Source: Tubulanus polymorphus (Eukaryota > Nemertea > Palaeonemertea > Tubulaniformes > Tubulanidae). Taken from it: a DNA stretch of 64,000 bases. The position numbers and the translations under genes are program-made. A model generated the notes under the pieces. The model made no database searches, was not told the DNA's origin, and worked only from the letters and a program-made list of their open reading frames with translations. The stretch is taken from the NCBI RefSeq assembly GCF_964204645.1, contig NC_134034.1, forward strand, positions 1,610,001 through 1,674,000, in the 5' to 3' direction. Positions 1 to 10,099 of the stretch are shown here, piece by piece (positions within the stretch are counted from its first letter, which is position 1; every line of letters starts with the position of its first letter).

Positions 1-767
1 AAAGATTTTAAAATCGAGAATTTATTTATTCAAAAAAACTGAAATGTAAAATACGCGACGTTTCGATCTGACCCTAGAGATTATCGTCAGGTGTGAGATA
101 TTGACTAATTACAGGGGTATATATACAGAGGAGAACAGGTTAATTGAGTAAAATAGTGAGTGAGTAAATAGCGTTTGGCAAGGCATGAAGCAATATACTT
201 AGAAAGTATGGGTTTGCGCGGAGGAAAGCATTCGTCAAATCGGTGCTAATATCTGAGTAACGAGTAAGAAATGAATGGTGTGAATTGATGATTGACGTTT
301 CTTCGTGTTGCCCCTCTCTCTGATAAGAAGGGCTACAAATAATCAGGAAAGCGCTCACACGGCGCGAGAAAAGGCGTTTTCAATTTAACGAAAAAGCCAA
401 TTTGTTATAGGACCTAACTTGACAAATACGATTTGGCGATTCATTCATTCTCCATAAATGTGCCTATTCTTATTTTCAAGATCACCATTTTCTTTCCTCC
501 GTGGCATTTCGGACTCCTTGCTCATTATTAGGTACAAAATAGTGTATTATTGCTTTTTCTAGAGAATGTTCTAAATATTCAAATTCAAGCAGATTCAAAC
601 TCTAGACTAATTGTTTAAGTTCTGTATAACTCCCGCAGATGGCGTTGCTTAGTACAGTTGCAGTTGCTAAATCGAATTTTCTGAACCGGATTTATTCATC
701 GAAATTAGTATCGACGCCTGATAATGAATTTAGAGTCCGAAATGCCTCCTTGAGCTCAAATTCACGG
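1..767. other. gene-free left edge with a dispersed-element end
   Basis: No convincing coding exon is visible on either strand; the short ORFs here lack domains and splice context. The first 100 bases, read on the minus strand, look like the end of a dispersed element: CTGACGA (84-90) is followed 19 bases later by GAAAC (60-64). That spacing resembles a hammerhead-ribozyme core, but the segment between pairs poorly. A minus-strand AATAAA (TTTATT at 768-773) marks a likely 3' end for the GPCR gene to the right. Confidence 0.4.
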
Positions 768-870
768 TTTATTTGAGACTATATCGATGGCCGATAGACT
801 GAATCACAGGCCAACTCTTAAGCTACGGTAACTCATTTTCTGAGAGACCCTGTATGCCGATGGAATTCTC

Positions 871-1905
871 TCAGTGGCTGTCAGAACGATTCCTTTTGAG
901 TAAACACAGACGGCAGAAAATCTCTGACAGATGAACGCGAAAATAGGACAATCTGATGACGTAAAGAGGGAGACTGGTGGCGTTGTTGATGTAGGAAATA
1001 CCGGAGGCAACCCAGTATAAGTCTACCAGATGAGACCTATCTTGACGGCTCAATAAATGCGGATTTTTATCGACGTTATATCCGTAAAAAAGTCCAGACA
1101 CCATCGGATTGCACAACACGAAAATCGAAGCCACGGCCATCAATGTTATACTGATACCTTTTTCGTGTCGCTTGCCGCCCGAGCCGAGTGATGTCCGGTC
1201 GTTAGTCGTGGTCCGATACGCGCGGAACAACGCCCAACATATGAGAGCGTTGATGACTAAAAGCAGAACGGACGGTATGACGTAGTAACCAATCAGCATC
1301 AACAGGAACCGAAAGGAGAACATGATATCTGGATCTATTGCGCGACTTTCTGTGCACATGAACTTGCGCGTGACTTCCTCCGCGGCCACTTCGAAAAAGA
1401 ATAGTTGCCTGACTTCGAGTAAGGCGAACAGGACAGCGGCGCTCGACAGTAAAATAATACGCATTCTACGCGTCACACGCAACATATGCATCGGGAACTG
1501 AATGGCACAGAATCTCTCCAGTGTCATCGCTATCGTGATGAACGCCGAGGCGCCCATACACCAGAACACTACCAATATCAATAACTTACAACTAAGTTGA
1601 CTTGATCCGAAAATGTTGACGCTGTACCGACCGTCGGTAAGCGAGGCTAGGCCTCGATTCAGCCAGGTGAATATACCGGATAGAAGGGAGTACATGCCGT
1701 CGGTGATAGCCAGACAGAACATGTATATCACTCCCGGTTTGTTCCACCGCTTGTGTTTGATGAACACCACGACTATGACTAAACTGCCCATAGTTCCGAC
1801 CAGGAGAATCGGCAAATACACGTAACCGTAAAAGAATAAACGAATTTCATGCGCATATCGCAGACCGAACATTCGGTTTGGCAGCAGCGCGATGGAATAA
1901 TTCAT
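871..1905 (-). CDS. orphan rhodopsin-family (class A) GPCR, intronless
   Basis: Predicted 344-residue plasma-membrane receptor signalling through heterotrimeric G proteins; the ligand is unknown. Seven hydrophobic segments are visible. TM1 is near residues 28-50, and TM2 carries LAITD, matching the family LAxxD motif. A cysteine sits just before TM3 and another in extracellular loop 2 (FMCTES), allowing the usual disulfide. The DRY motif at the end of TM3 is ERF, the TM6 CWxP region reads LCNPM, and the TM7 NPxxY region is replaced by LPLYV. An N-terminal NYS sequon is present. The length is normal for a peptide-type class A receptor and the frame is open in one exon. A minus-strand AATAAA lies about 100 bases past the stop. 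It resembles the expanded invertebrate neuropeptide/FMRFamide-receptor-like orphans, but no subfamily can be assigned by eye. Confidence 0.8.
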   Translation of the reverse strand: MNYSIALLPNRMFGLRYAHEIRLFFYGYVYLPILLVGTMGSLVIVVVFIKHKRWNKPGVIYMFCLAITDGMYSLLSGIFTWLNRGLASLTDGRYSVNIFGSSQLSCKLLILVVFWCMGASAFITIAMTLERFCAIQFPMHMLRVTRRMRIILLSSAAVLFALLEVRQLFFFEVAAEEVTRKFMCTESRAIDPDIMFSFRFLLMLIGYYVIPSVLLLVINALICWALFRAYRTTTNDRTSLGSGGKRHEKGISITLMAVASIFVLCNPMVSGLFYGYNVDKNPHLLSRQDRSHLVDLYWVASGISYINNATSLPLYVIRLSYFRVHLSEIFCRLCLLKRNRSDSH

Positions 1906-2294
1906 CTCGCCGATGCGCGCTCAGGTCGCCAGGTCGTCATGAACGAACCATTTGACGAAACACTTCGACGGGTTGTGACGACGATATAGAAAATCTATAC
2001 ACGTTATATAAACTAAGATTTGTGTGGGAATTGACGCCTTGAAAGCCTTGTCGATATACTTTTCAAAATACTTGTCGCTTGTCGAGATACTTGTCGAGAT
2101 ACTTGTCGAGATACTTGTCGAGATACTTGTCGATGACGATCAAGGTTTAAAAATTCATTTTTAAATTTAGTACATCTAAAATCGAATTGACCAGCAACCA
2201 GTCTATCCCAATATTGAGAAGGTACATACATCGTATCCATCCAAATTCCATTATTGAAAACACTGAGAAAGTCTTTAGTCCGACCAAAAGTTGA
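1906..2294. repeat. intergenic stretch with a 13-bp microsatellite
   Basis: Between about 2046 and 2134 the unit acttgtcgagata repeats about five times with a few degenerate copies on the left. The short ORF over it, with QVSR repeats, is an artefact of this array. Nothing else is recognisable before the satellite to the right. Confidence 0.7.
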
Positions 2295-3405
2295 AACTGA
2301 AATACTGAGTAAGAGTTTGTGAAATAAAATAGACTCTGTCTCTTACTGCAGTTAAGTTGAGACGGGTAAAATTCTACCCCGAGTTGGTGTCAAATACTGA
2401 GTAAGAGTCTGTGAAATACAGTAGACTCTGTCTCTTACTGCGGTAAAGTTGAGACCGGTAAAATTCTACCCCGAGTTGGTGTCAAATACTGAGTAAGAGT
2501 CTGTGAAATACAGTAGACTCTGTCTCTTACTGCGGTTAAGTTGAGACTGGTAAAATTCTACCCCGAGTTGGTGTCAAATACTGAGTAAGAGTCTGTGAAA
2601 TACAGTAGACTCTGTCTCTTACTGCGGTAAAGTTGAGACCGGTAAAATTCTACCCCGAGTTGGTGTCAAATACTGAGTAAGAGTTTGTGAAATACAGTAG
2701 ACTCTGTCTCTTACTGGGGTAAAGTTGAGACCGGTAAAATTCTACCCCGAGTTGGTGTCAAATACTGAGTAAGAGTCTGTGAAATACAGTAGACTCTGTC
2801 TCTTACTGCGGTAAAGTTGAGACTGGTAAAATTCTACCCCGAGTTGGTGTCAAATACTGAGTAAGAGTTTGTGAAATACAGTAGACTCTGTATCTTACTG
2901 GGGTAAAGTTAAGACCGGTAAAATTCTACCCCGAGTTGGTGTCAAATACTGAGTAAGAGTTTGTGAAATACAGTAGACTCTGTCTCATACTGCGGTAAAG
3001 TTGAGACTGGTAAAATTCTACCCCGAGTTTGTGTCAAATACTGAGTAAGAGTTTGTGAAATACAGTAGACTCTGTCTCATACTGCGGTAAAGTTGAGACT
3101 GGTAAAATTCTACCCCGAGTTGGTGTCAAATACTGAGTAAGAGTTTGTGAAATACAGTAGACTCTGTCTCATACTGCGGTAAAGTTGAGACTGGTAAAAT
3201 TCTACCCCGAGTTGGTGCCAAATACTGAGTAAGAGTTTGTGAAATACAGTAGACTCTGTCTCTTACTGGGGTAAAGTTGAGACTGGTAAAATTCTACCCC
3301 GAGTTTGTGTCAAATACTGAGTAAGAGTTTATGAAATACAGTAGACTCTGTCTCTTACTGCGGTAAGGATAGAATGGGAAAATTCTACCCGAGTTTTTGT
3401 CAGAG
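2295..3405 (+). repeat. tandem satellite array, about 92-bp unit, about 12 copies
   Basis: The unit begins TACTGAGTAAGAGT and ends near CCCCGAGTTGGTGTCAAA. Successive starts at about 2303, 2395, 2488 and 2579 give 91-93 bp spacing, with small substitutions between copies. Each unit contains an imperfect hairpin: AGAGTCT pairs with AGACTCT and, outside it, GTAAGAG with CTCTTAC. The same unit recurs inverted at 27545-28335 and 60265-60655, so this is a dispersed satellite or the internal repeat of a non-autonomous mobile element. It has no coding potential. Confidence 0.9.
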
Positions 3406-3481
3406 TAGAAATAAAGTGTTAACATGTTTATCACACGAATTGTGTATAATTGAGACCGATAAACTAATCAATTGCCAATAG

Positions 3482-3553
3482 TCCTCGGTAGTATAGTGGT
3501 GAGTATCCGCGCCTGTCACGTGCGAGACCCGGGTTCGATTTCCGGCCGGGGAG
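3482..3553 (+). tRNA. tRNA-Asp (anticodon GUC)
   Basis: The 72-nt sequence folds as a canonical cloverleaf. The acceptor stem TCCTCGG pairs with CCGGGGA and the discriminator base is G. The anticodon stem-loop CGCGC-CTGTCAC-GTGCG presents GUC. The T arm CCGGG-TTCGATT-TCCGG has one G-T wobble where the other two copies have CCCGG. Internal A and B boxes are intact, CCA is not encoded (as expected in a eukaryote), and a T run follows as pol III terminator. Matching copies lie at 7323 and 20101. Confidence 0.95.
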
Positions 3554-4411
3554 ATTGTTTTTGGGTCGACTCATTGAGTCGTAGCGCCGAAGGTCGCAGC
3601 ATCTAACAGATATACATGTAGTTGTATGAATGTCGGTCGGAGTTACAGAACTTTCATTTCAAATCGGAATCGGAGTGCAAAATTGAAGATTCTAGAATAG
3701 GTCAAGCCCAGTTCTATCGCTAACGTTATTCGGGGAAAGTCCGATTTGAACTTTCTTAATCTTTATCGCTCCCTTCACGACGCGTTCACATACGATACAA
3801 TAACAGCAAAACCGGGTCAGAAAGTACGTACGCAGATAGGTACGCAGAAATGACGTCAGAGCACGAAAGAGGCTCTTTTATTCCAAGTACGACACGCTGT
3901 CATATTTATACTGGTAAATGTCTATAGCGCATAATCTCGTAGTCGTCTGACTAAAAGATTACACGCAATTCAGTTATGTTTACAAACTTCCAGATCGCGT
4001 CGTCGGTTCGGTTTGTTTGTTACTAGGATTACTTTAATAGCGATATATACGTATAAAGTTTAGTCAAACTCAAACGACTCTAAAGCGAGTATATATCGTA
4101 GATATTATCGAGTTTAACATACTTTGATCGACAATTTCGTCCGTCCAGCAAAAGGCACAGACTTCTCTATACGTCTAGTCTCAGTCTGCGTAGCGAAGAC
4201 AGTTAGCGCACTGAATTAGTCAGTTAGATTAAAGTTCACGATACCAACTCGTAGCAAAAAGCCGGATACGTCGGTTAGCGCTTACCGTTGCAGTAAATTG
4301 TTAGAAGGTATCATCTGCTTGTTTCCGGAATGTGTCTCTAAGTCTGGAACTGGGAAGGATTAGTTCTACCCCCCACGTTTTATTAGCATTCACGCGACCG
4401 GCTTCGATAGG
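3554..4411 (+). promoter_or_regulatory. upstream region and probable 5' leader of the 4455 gene
   Basis: No coding exon is visible. The segment runs from the tRNA to the intronless gene downstream and probably holds its promoter and leader. A perfect cAMP-response-element palindrome TGACGTCA lies at 3851-3858, the same motif that is repeated after the stop codon of that gene. The promoter role is inferred from position only. Confidence 0.3.
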
Positions 4412-4438
4412 ATGGACTCGTTGATCACGAGGCGGTAG
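4412..4438 (+). promoter_or_regulatory. short upstream ORF (8 codons)
   Basis: An ATG at 4412 opens eight codons and stops with TAG at 4436-4438, 16 bases before the ATG of the main ORF. If transcribed in the leader it would be a short uORF able to reduce initiation downstream. Translation is not shown by the sequence. Confidence 0.35.
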
Positions 4439-4454
4439 TCGCGTGTCGAACGGC

Positions 4455-5522
4455 ATGAGGGAGAGCAGTCATTCAAACAGCGTGCGCGAGTTGAAAGACA
4501 TCGTACCGATAATGGACGGCCAGCAGGCGCCCAGTTTATCATTCGATCGATCGTGGACGTCATCGAGACGATGCTCGAATCTCGTCGCGTTGGGCAACGG
4601 CACGAACGGACGCCACCTAGCGGCGTATAGGGGTAAGTTCGTAGACGTATTTTCGGTCGAGTCTGACGACCCGGGTTCGAATCCGCTTGCGGCGTTGCAG
4701 GTGGAAGATTCGGATGTGTGTTGTATGTGTTGCTATGGTGATAGCGACGGGGTACTGGTGCTTATTGGCGCCAAAGACAAACCCTACAAACTGCGACTTT
4801 ACGGGGATATAGCATCCAGCGTCTTTCTCGAGCAGGACGTCACCGGCGCCATAGGTACAACAGGTCGTCCGTTGTTTATGTTCACGACGGCTTCGCGACT
4901 TTTCGTGCAGTGTTTCGACCCGGACACGTGTCGGCCGAGCGTACGAATCGATAATCTGCGCTTACTCGGGAATAACAACACGACGCCGAACGCGCATGCG
5001 TCGCTGACGGAAAAGATCGTCGAAGCAGACGACAGAAACAAGGCCGTGAAACTTCCGGATGATTTCGGGCGACTCTTATCCGTCGACGGTAGGGGGCGCT
5101 TCCTCGGCGTTTCATCGTCGCTGATTTTGTATTTAGTAGATAAGAATACGGCACATTATCTCGATTTGATGCCGTACGTAAGTTCCCGGATGTATAGTCG
5201 GACTGGTGCCCGTTCGGCTTGTTTCATCGACTCTCACAATATCATAGTCAGCATCTCATCGTCTGCGCCGATGAAAACGTTACTGCTGCACGTGAGCGTC
5301 GCCGCGAACGGTCAGCTGCTGCCACCTAGCGTCGTACTCGATCGCGACGAACCGGAACTGGAAGAAGCGGCCGAGATCGTCAGATTAGCCGACGACAAAG
5401 TGGCGTTGTTGCTGTGGGACGAGAAACGACAAGGTCCGATCGGGGATAGAATACGAGTCTACTCGGTTAGAAATATTCCCCCGAACCAACGTGAGAACGG
5501 CATGATCCCAATGAGCACTTAA
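4455..5522 (+). CDS. uncharacterised intronless protein, possibly beta-propeller-like
   Basis: A 355-residue ORF. The first ATG after the in-frame upstream stop is at 4455; the frame is open slightly further upstream but without ATG. I do not recognise the family. The composition suggests a soluble protein: no signal peptide and no membrane segment. Short beta-strand-like blocks recur (for example RHLAAYRGKFVDVFSV and GRFLGVSSSLILYLVD), as in WD-type propellers, but no clear WD dipeptides are seen. The codon pattern (many third-position C/G) resembles neighbouring real genes, which supports coding. The last codons (MIPMST) fall inside the first copy of the 51-bp repeat that continues after the stop, so the C-terminus may have been captured from, or seeded, that repeat. 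AATAAA lies at 5850-5855. Confidence 0.6.
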   Translation: MRESSHSNSVRELKDIVPIMDGQQAPSLSFDRSWTSSRRCSNLVALGNGTNGRHLAAYRGKFVDVFSVESDDPGSNPLAALQVEDSDVCCMCCYGDSDGVLVLIGAKDKPYKLRLYGDIASSVFLEQDVTGAIGTTGRPLFMFTTASRLFVQCFDPDTCRPSVRIDNLRLLGNNNTTPNAHASLTEKIVEADDRNKAVKLPDDFGRLLSVDGRGRFLGVSSSLILYLVDKNTAHYLDLMPYVSSRMYSRTGARSACFIDSHNIIVSISSSAPMKTLLLHVSVAANGQLLPPSVVLDRDEPELEEAAEIVRLADDKVALLLWDEKRQGPIGDRIRVYSVRNIPPNQRENGMIPMST

Positions 5523-5780
5523 ACAAGTGACGTCACATCAGACTGGCGGTATGATCTCCCGATGAGCAATTAAACAAGTGACGTCACATTAGACTGGCGG
5601 TATGATCTCCCGATGAGCAATTAAACTAGTGACGTCACATCAGACTGTCGGTTTGATCTCCCGATGAACACTTATAAATATGTGACGTCACAATTGAGCG
5701 ATTGCGGACGTCACGCGCGCGTGGTGTAATGCGTCAAGAACTGGTGACGTCACGCTAATCGTCGGGAACTCTTGACGTCA
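5502..5780 (+). repeat. 51-bp tandem repeat and cluster of TGACGTCA sites after the stop
   Basis: Units of 51 bp, about 3.5 copies, run from 5502 to about 5690 and begin ATGATCTCCCGATGAGCA. Each carries the palindrome TGACGTCA, at 5528, 5579, 5630 and 5683. Two more, at 5745 and 5773, lie in the following non-repeated stretch. TGACGTCA is the consensus cAMP-response element bound by CREB/ATF bZIP dimers. Being in a 3' UTR it could instead act only as RNA or have no role. Confidence 0.75.
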
Positions 5781-6189
5781 TGTGAGCGCTATTGACTAGA
5801 AATGCACCAATGTACATCTTAAAGATTCAGTCGTCAATTTTAATTTCTAAATAAAAAAGAAACTTAATCTCAATTTCGATGTGTATCGTTTTTCTCGTTA
5901 AAACTACGGGTTAATGAAGTGAATGCCTACAAATCATAGTAATTAGTGTATGTGTTATATCATTATATAATAACAAATGTGAACAATGTTGAGTATGTTA
6001 AATTATTGTTGGAAAATGTAACGTTTTTGTATCTTCTGTGTTTCATACTAAAAAATGTTGAAAAAATAAAACTGATTGAAATGATAGAATTATTCAGTGA
6101 GAAATGAATGTCTTTGTATTCTGTTTGTATTTCACTTGCAACTTCTTTATTAAAGAATATGCGAGAACGGTCCGTACGCAAGGTGCCAC

Positions 6190-9100
6190 CTAGACGGAGA
6201 ATTCGCACGGATTGTCCGCCAGGGGTCGCATTTTAATCGTATCGATGGCCAAATCGGCGGCGTTCGTGTTATAACGAGGATCTGCCTGTCCGAGCGTGTG
6301 TTCAAAATATATCTGTAACAAAAACAAACAAATATCAAATTAGTTTTAATTATTAATGTGTAAATAATGAACTGTTCAACTTTAAGTGAATAATAGAAGT
6401 TGTTTCAATTGCGGCGTTGACCAGGGTCCAGTTGCACAGTCGTGACTTAAGTCCAAAAGTGGTCTTACATCTTAAGACTGGTCTTAAGTTGTTAAATTGG
6501 CCATATAACTAAGTTGGTCTTAGACTGGTTTCAAGTCTAAGCCATGAAGTTATGCCGCTGGCCAAGAGGCAAATTAAACCCACACAGAACTCTGGATCTT
6601 GAGTCAAATCAAACCCACGCAACTGTGGAACTAGGTTCAGAGTCGAATTAAACCCACACAACAGTCTAACTGGGTTCAGAGTCAAATTAAACCCACACAA
6701 CAGTCTAACTGGGTTCAGAGTCAAATTAAACCCACACAACTGTGGAACTGCGTTCAGAGTCAAATTAAACCCACACAACTGTGGAACTGGATCCAGAGTC
6801 GAATCAAACCCTGGCAACTGTGGTTCGGGTTGCAGAGTCAAATAAGAATCCCCACATTTTTGCTGAACTTGATTTCTCAGCACATTTCCACTATGAGGCT
6901 GTGTTTGTAGGCCTACCTCGAACGCTTTGTCTGATTTCAACACGAGAGCCGTGGTCATCCACTTGTCACCGTGATCACCGCTGGCCGTGAACAACTCCTG
7001 AACAGCTCCCGTATAATCCTTCAAATATACCCTGAACGTTCCCATATCCGGGCCTCGCATGTGATAGGCGAACGAGAAACACCGATCGCCCAGTTTCGTG
7101 GTCGGGGCGAAGTAGGGCGAGACAAGGGTGGCCACGTTGCCGGCATGACGCCCGGTTGACTCGGTGTACATGTAGAACTCTACAACGATAACGAACAAAA
7201 AAACTTATTTTCTTAAATACTTCCTATGTTCTATATAATAAACTCCTCCCCTAGTTTACTTATTCTTGTTTTATCTCACGAAATCATTCAGATTGTATCA
7301 AAGCGGTATTGATATCGCACATTCCTCGGTAGTATAGTGGTGAGTATCCGCGCCTGTCACGTGCGAGACCCGGGTTCGATTCCCGGCCGGGGAGATTAAT
7401 TTTGTTGCAAACTTCTCTTTTAATTTTGCATGAAGACCATTCGTATCGAAGCCAGGCGTAGATATTCTTTTTCATTTAATCAATCTTGACGACGTAGGAC
7501 TGGGCGTTCGTTACGCCATCTGATTGGGTGTCTGGTGTCGCGGTTACTTGTTATCTAAGATGAGTAATATGGCGGCCATACTAACTTTCATATTTGCCGT
7601 CGTAGTCGGACGCAGGTCCCGAGGCTTCAGTGCTGGACGGCCCAGATTTCAGTGTCCAGTCCATATCGGCTTGTAAGTCATCGTGCATCCCGCATGCCCA
7701 GAACAGATCGAAATAACACCTCCAAGTGAACCGATCCAGAACCTCTGTAGGAGGTTCTGAAAAAAATGAACATCTTCGTTAAGTATAGACAAGACAAGAG
7801 AAAGCAAAAGATTTTCTGATTTGCTGTTTTTAAGAGACAGAAAATCTATTTGTAACTTTTTCCGGTAAATTTGATTGCAACAAAGGCAGATTCGCGGCCA
7901 TCTTTCCTATAGAATATATAGAAACAAATTGCTAGGTGTGATTTGATGATGTCATGGGGGGATTTAGGGAGGCAGACATCTTTTCAATAAGTGTATATCG
8001 TTCAAATCACTAGTAAACAATGTGATGATGTCATAGGGGGATTTATGGAAGCAGACATCTTTTGGGCTAAGGATCAAATCACTATGAGACAATTCGATGA
8101 TGTCATAGGGGGATTTATTGAGAAAGTCGCAAAATACCTGGCGCTACTGTGGGAATCGGTGTTGGTACTTTGAAGGCAGACTCGGGGAGAGGCTCTGAAA
8201 ATAATTCATGAGAAAAGTAAAAATATTTTCATGTCAGATCTCAAAAATTCGTAGCTCCAAATTGCGCCTACTTACTTATTTTATCCGTACATTTGTAAAC
8301 GGTGTTGATCTTGAAAATGTCGATTTCCGAGAAATCCCGACGTTGCCCGATCTCTACTCCGGGTTCGATCGTCACGATGGTCGGCTCCGTTTCCGACGTG
8401 CTGAACGCGTCACGCGGGTAGTGCATCAGACTTCCGTAATCGTAGGGGGCGCCAATCTCGGTGAAGGACTCGTCCACGTCGAATAGACGGAAGTTGCCCA
8501 TCCGTCCTGTGAGATAGATCACCAGTGAGTATTTGATGACGTCATATAGGCAGATTCCATACAAGAAATTTCGGCATAAGATGTCGTGTAGGATTTTACA
8601 TAAATCAATGATCAGTTGATGACGTCATAGGGGGATGTGAAGATGCATTCTTCATGTTTTATATCAAACGATTATGCCATAGGGGATGTATGGATGCGAT
8701 CGTATTGTATTTTATCGATGGATGACGTCATAAGGAGATGTATATCAACGCAGCCATCTTGTTTTCCATGCTTACCCTGTAGAACGTTCCTCTGATTAAT
8801 GGTGATGTATTTGTCTCTGTCCCAGCGACTTTGCTCGTGGTAGAACCCGAGTGCGTGCATCATCTCGTGACGGATCGTGCCGATTATGAAACAGCCCTCA
8901 CCCAACAACAGTCTCTGGCCTTTGTAGTTGTAGAAATTCGAACTCATTCCGATACCAGACGAACAGCTGGTGGTAGAAATATAACACATTTAAAAAAAAA
9001 TTTTGAAAACTGTGCATTTATGCATGTATTCCGATAGATGGCGCATGCGTGTAATGTGGCACGTCAGGATTTCAGAGCATTCCATTTGAGGCAAGCGAAG

Positions 9101-10076
9101 ATCCTACAGGTGTCGCTAGTAGTCACTCAGATTTCAATACCTACTTTCAATTGGTTGAATATCTACTTGAATATCTAGAAAATCTAGGCGCAATATACAA
9201 CATTGTATCCCATATAGGTGCCTGGCGGCTATATTGATTGAAATTTAAATACCAACCCGCCTTGTGTTCTTCTGAATAGAATAAAGTAAGGTTGGTCTGT
9301 ATACGGAACCCATCGGACACACGTGTGTTTATGAAATCCCTCCATTGCCAGGGTCAGATTCCTTTTCTCTTCTTCGGCTACACAAAAAAATCCAAGAAAT
9401 GACCGTGTTAGTTCAGACTTAAGACTTAGGCCATTAGACTTACGACAACGACAGGCTAAACACAATGCGGTCAATTTCCATAGTAGAGACTTAAGACAGA
9501 CCAAGTTTAGCCACAGTCCTGAGAGTTCAGAGAGATATGACCGGTGCTAATTCAGTGACTTACAGAATTTTGTTGGGTCGTCTAGTTTGTAAGGTACAAT
9601 TCCATCGGTCCAGAATTTCTTCGGATTTTTTATCGTACTTCGAAACTATAAGAAAAAAACGTAACATTCTCAAAAAATTTCGCCTATCGTGGATCATGCT
9701 CAAGGCGAGCCGCAATAGTCCTTCTACGGACCACTCATGCGCAATCTTTAGTTTGACCAGACTTTGATTGTTCTGGTACGGTACAAACCAGTTCGTGGCA
9801 TCTACGACAAAAGATAACGTTATGACGCAATGACGGCCCAGTGGGCTCAGTTCAATACACGTGGACTTAACAATGAAATAGTGGATAGAATAAAGTATCA
9901 CCACCCCCTACCCTTCCCCCCCCCCCCCCAACACCTACCTGGCCTTCGACCGGATCAGGCATGATATCGCCTTCTATGAATCCTCCAGCTTCCTCTGGGT
10001 GCGGTTTGCGAATGCTACCTTTGGTAACGGGACTGGCCATCACCCCGGTTACCAACAATAAGCAAAAAATCCACAT
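6190..10076 (-). CDS. astacin-family zinc metalloprotease with C-terminal MAM domain
   Basis: Predicted secreted protease of 439 residues in eight coding exons (minus): 10076-9939, 9645-9564, 9377-9257, 8966-8776, 8506-8276, 7756-7586, 7179-6917, 6312-6190. All junctions are GT-AG and every phase agrees. Exon 1 gives a signal peptide (MWIFCLLLVTGVMA) and a propeptide. Exon 2 holds WTDGIVPY, the mature N-terminus of astacins. The zinc site HEMMHALGFYHE is at about 147-158 and the Met-turn SLMHYP near 203-208. The domain ends IGQRRDFSEIDIFKIN, as usual for astacins. Residues from about 262 match a MAM domain (YMYTESTG, a LVSP block, closing DLAIDTI). This order recalls meprin without its TRAF and membrane parts. 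An acceptor directly before the ATG implies a non-coding 5' exon upstream. A minus-strand AATAAA is at 6146-6151. Introns contain several repeat families and a tRNA gene. Confidence 0.88.
6545..6830. repeat. 38-bp minisatellite in the last astacin intron
   Basis: About eight imperfect units around AAATTAAACCCACACAACTG and CAGAGTC lie between exons 7 and 8 of the protease. An antisense ORF over it, rich in LCGFNLTLN repeats, is an artefact. To its left (6430-6540) lies a copy of the dispersed CTTAAGACNNGTCTAAG family. Confidence 0.75.
7323..7394 (+). tRNA. tRNA-Asp (anticodon GUC), inside an astacin intron, antisense
   Basis: Identical to the copy at 3482 except that the T stem is fully paired (CCGGG/CCCGG). 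The acceptor stem TCCTCGG/CCGGGGA, discriminator G and anticodon loop CTGTCAC are intact, and a T run follows. It lies in the intron between the sixth and seventh coding exons of the protease and is transcribed in the opposite direction, so pol III and pol II transcription would be convergent here. Confidence 0.95.
7930..8760 (+). repeat. dispersed GATGTCATAGGGGGATT repeats in astacin introns
   Basis: Copies of GATGATGTCATAGGGGGATT followed by TTATGGAGGCAGACATCTT-like sequence occur near 7945, 8025 and 8095, and again as TGATGACGTCATA-type copies near 8535, 8615 and 8715. They flank, but do not enter, the exon 8276-8506. The same family, roughly 70 bp per unit, recurs at 13255, 18385, 56950, 59280 and 63945. 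Confidence 0.75.
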
Positions 10077-10099
10077 GATTCTTCTGAAAACACAGAACA

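Noticed and set aside
6509-7198. A 229-codon minus ORF with LCGFNLTLN repeats
   Set aside because: Only its 5' part (7179-6917) is a real MAM exon; after the GTAGGC donor at 6916 it reads into an intronic 38-bp repeat, and phase agrees with splicing to 6312.
9560-9904. A 114-codon minus ORF
   Set aside because: The real exon at 9645-9564 is in another frame (WTDGIVPY) and has splice sites and phases matching its neighbours.
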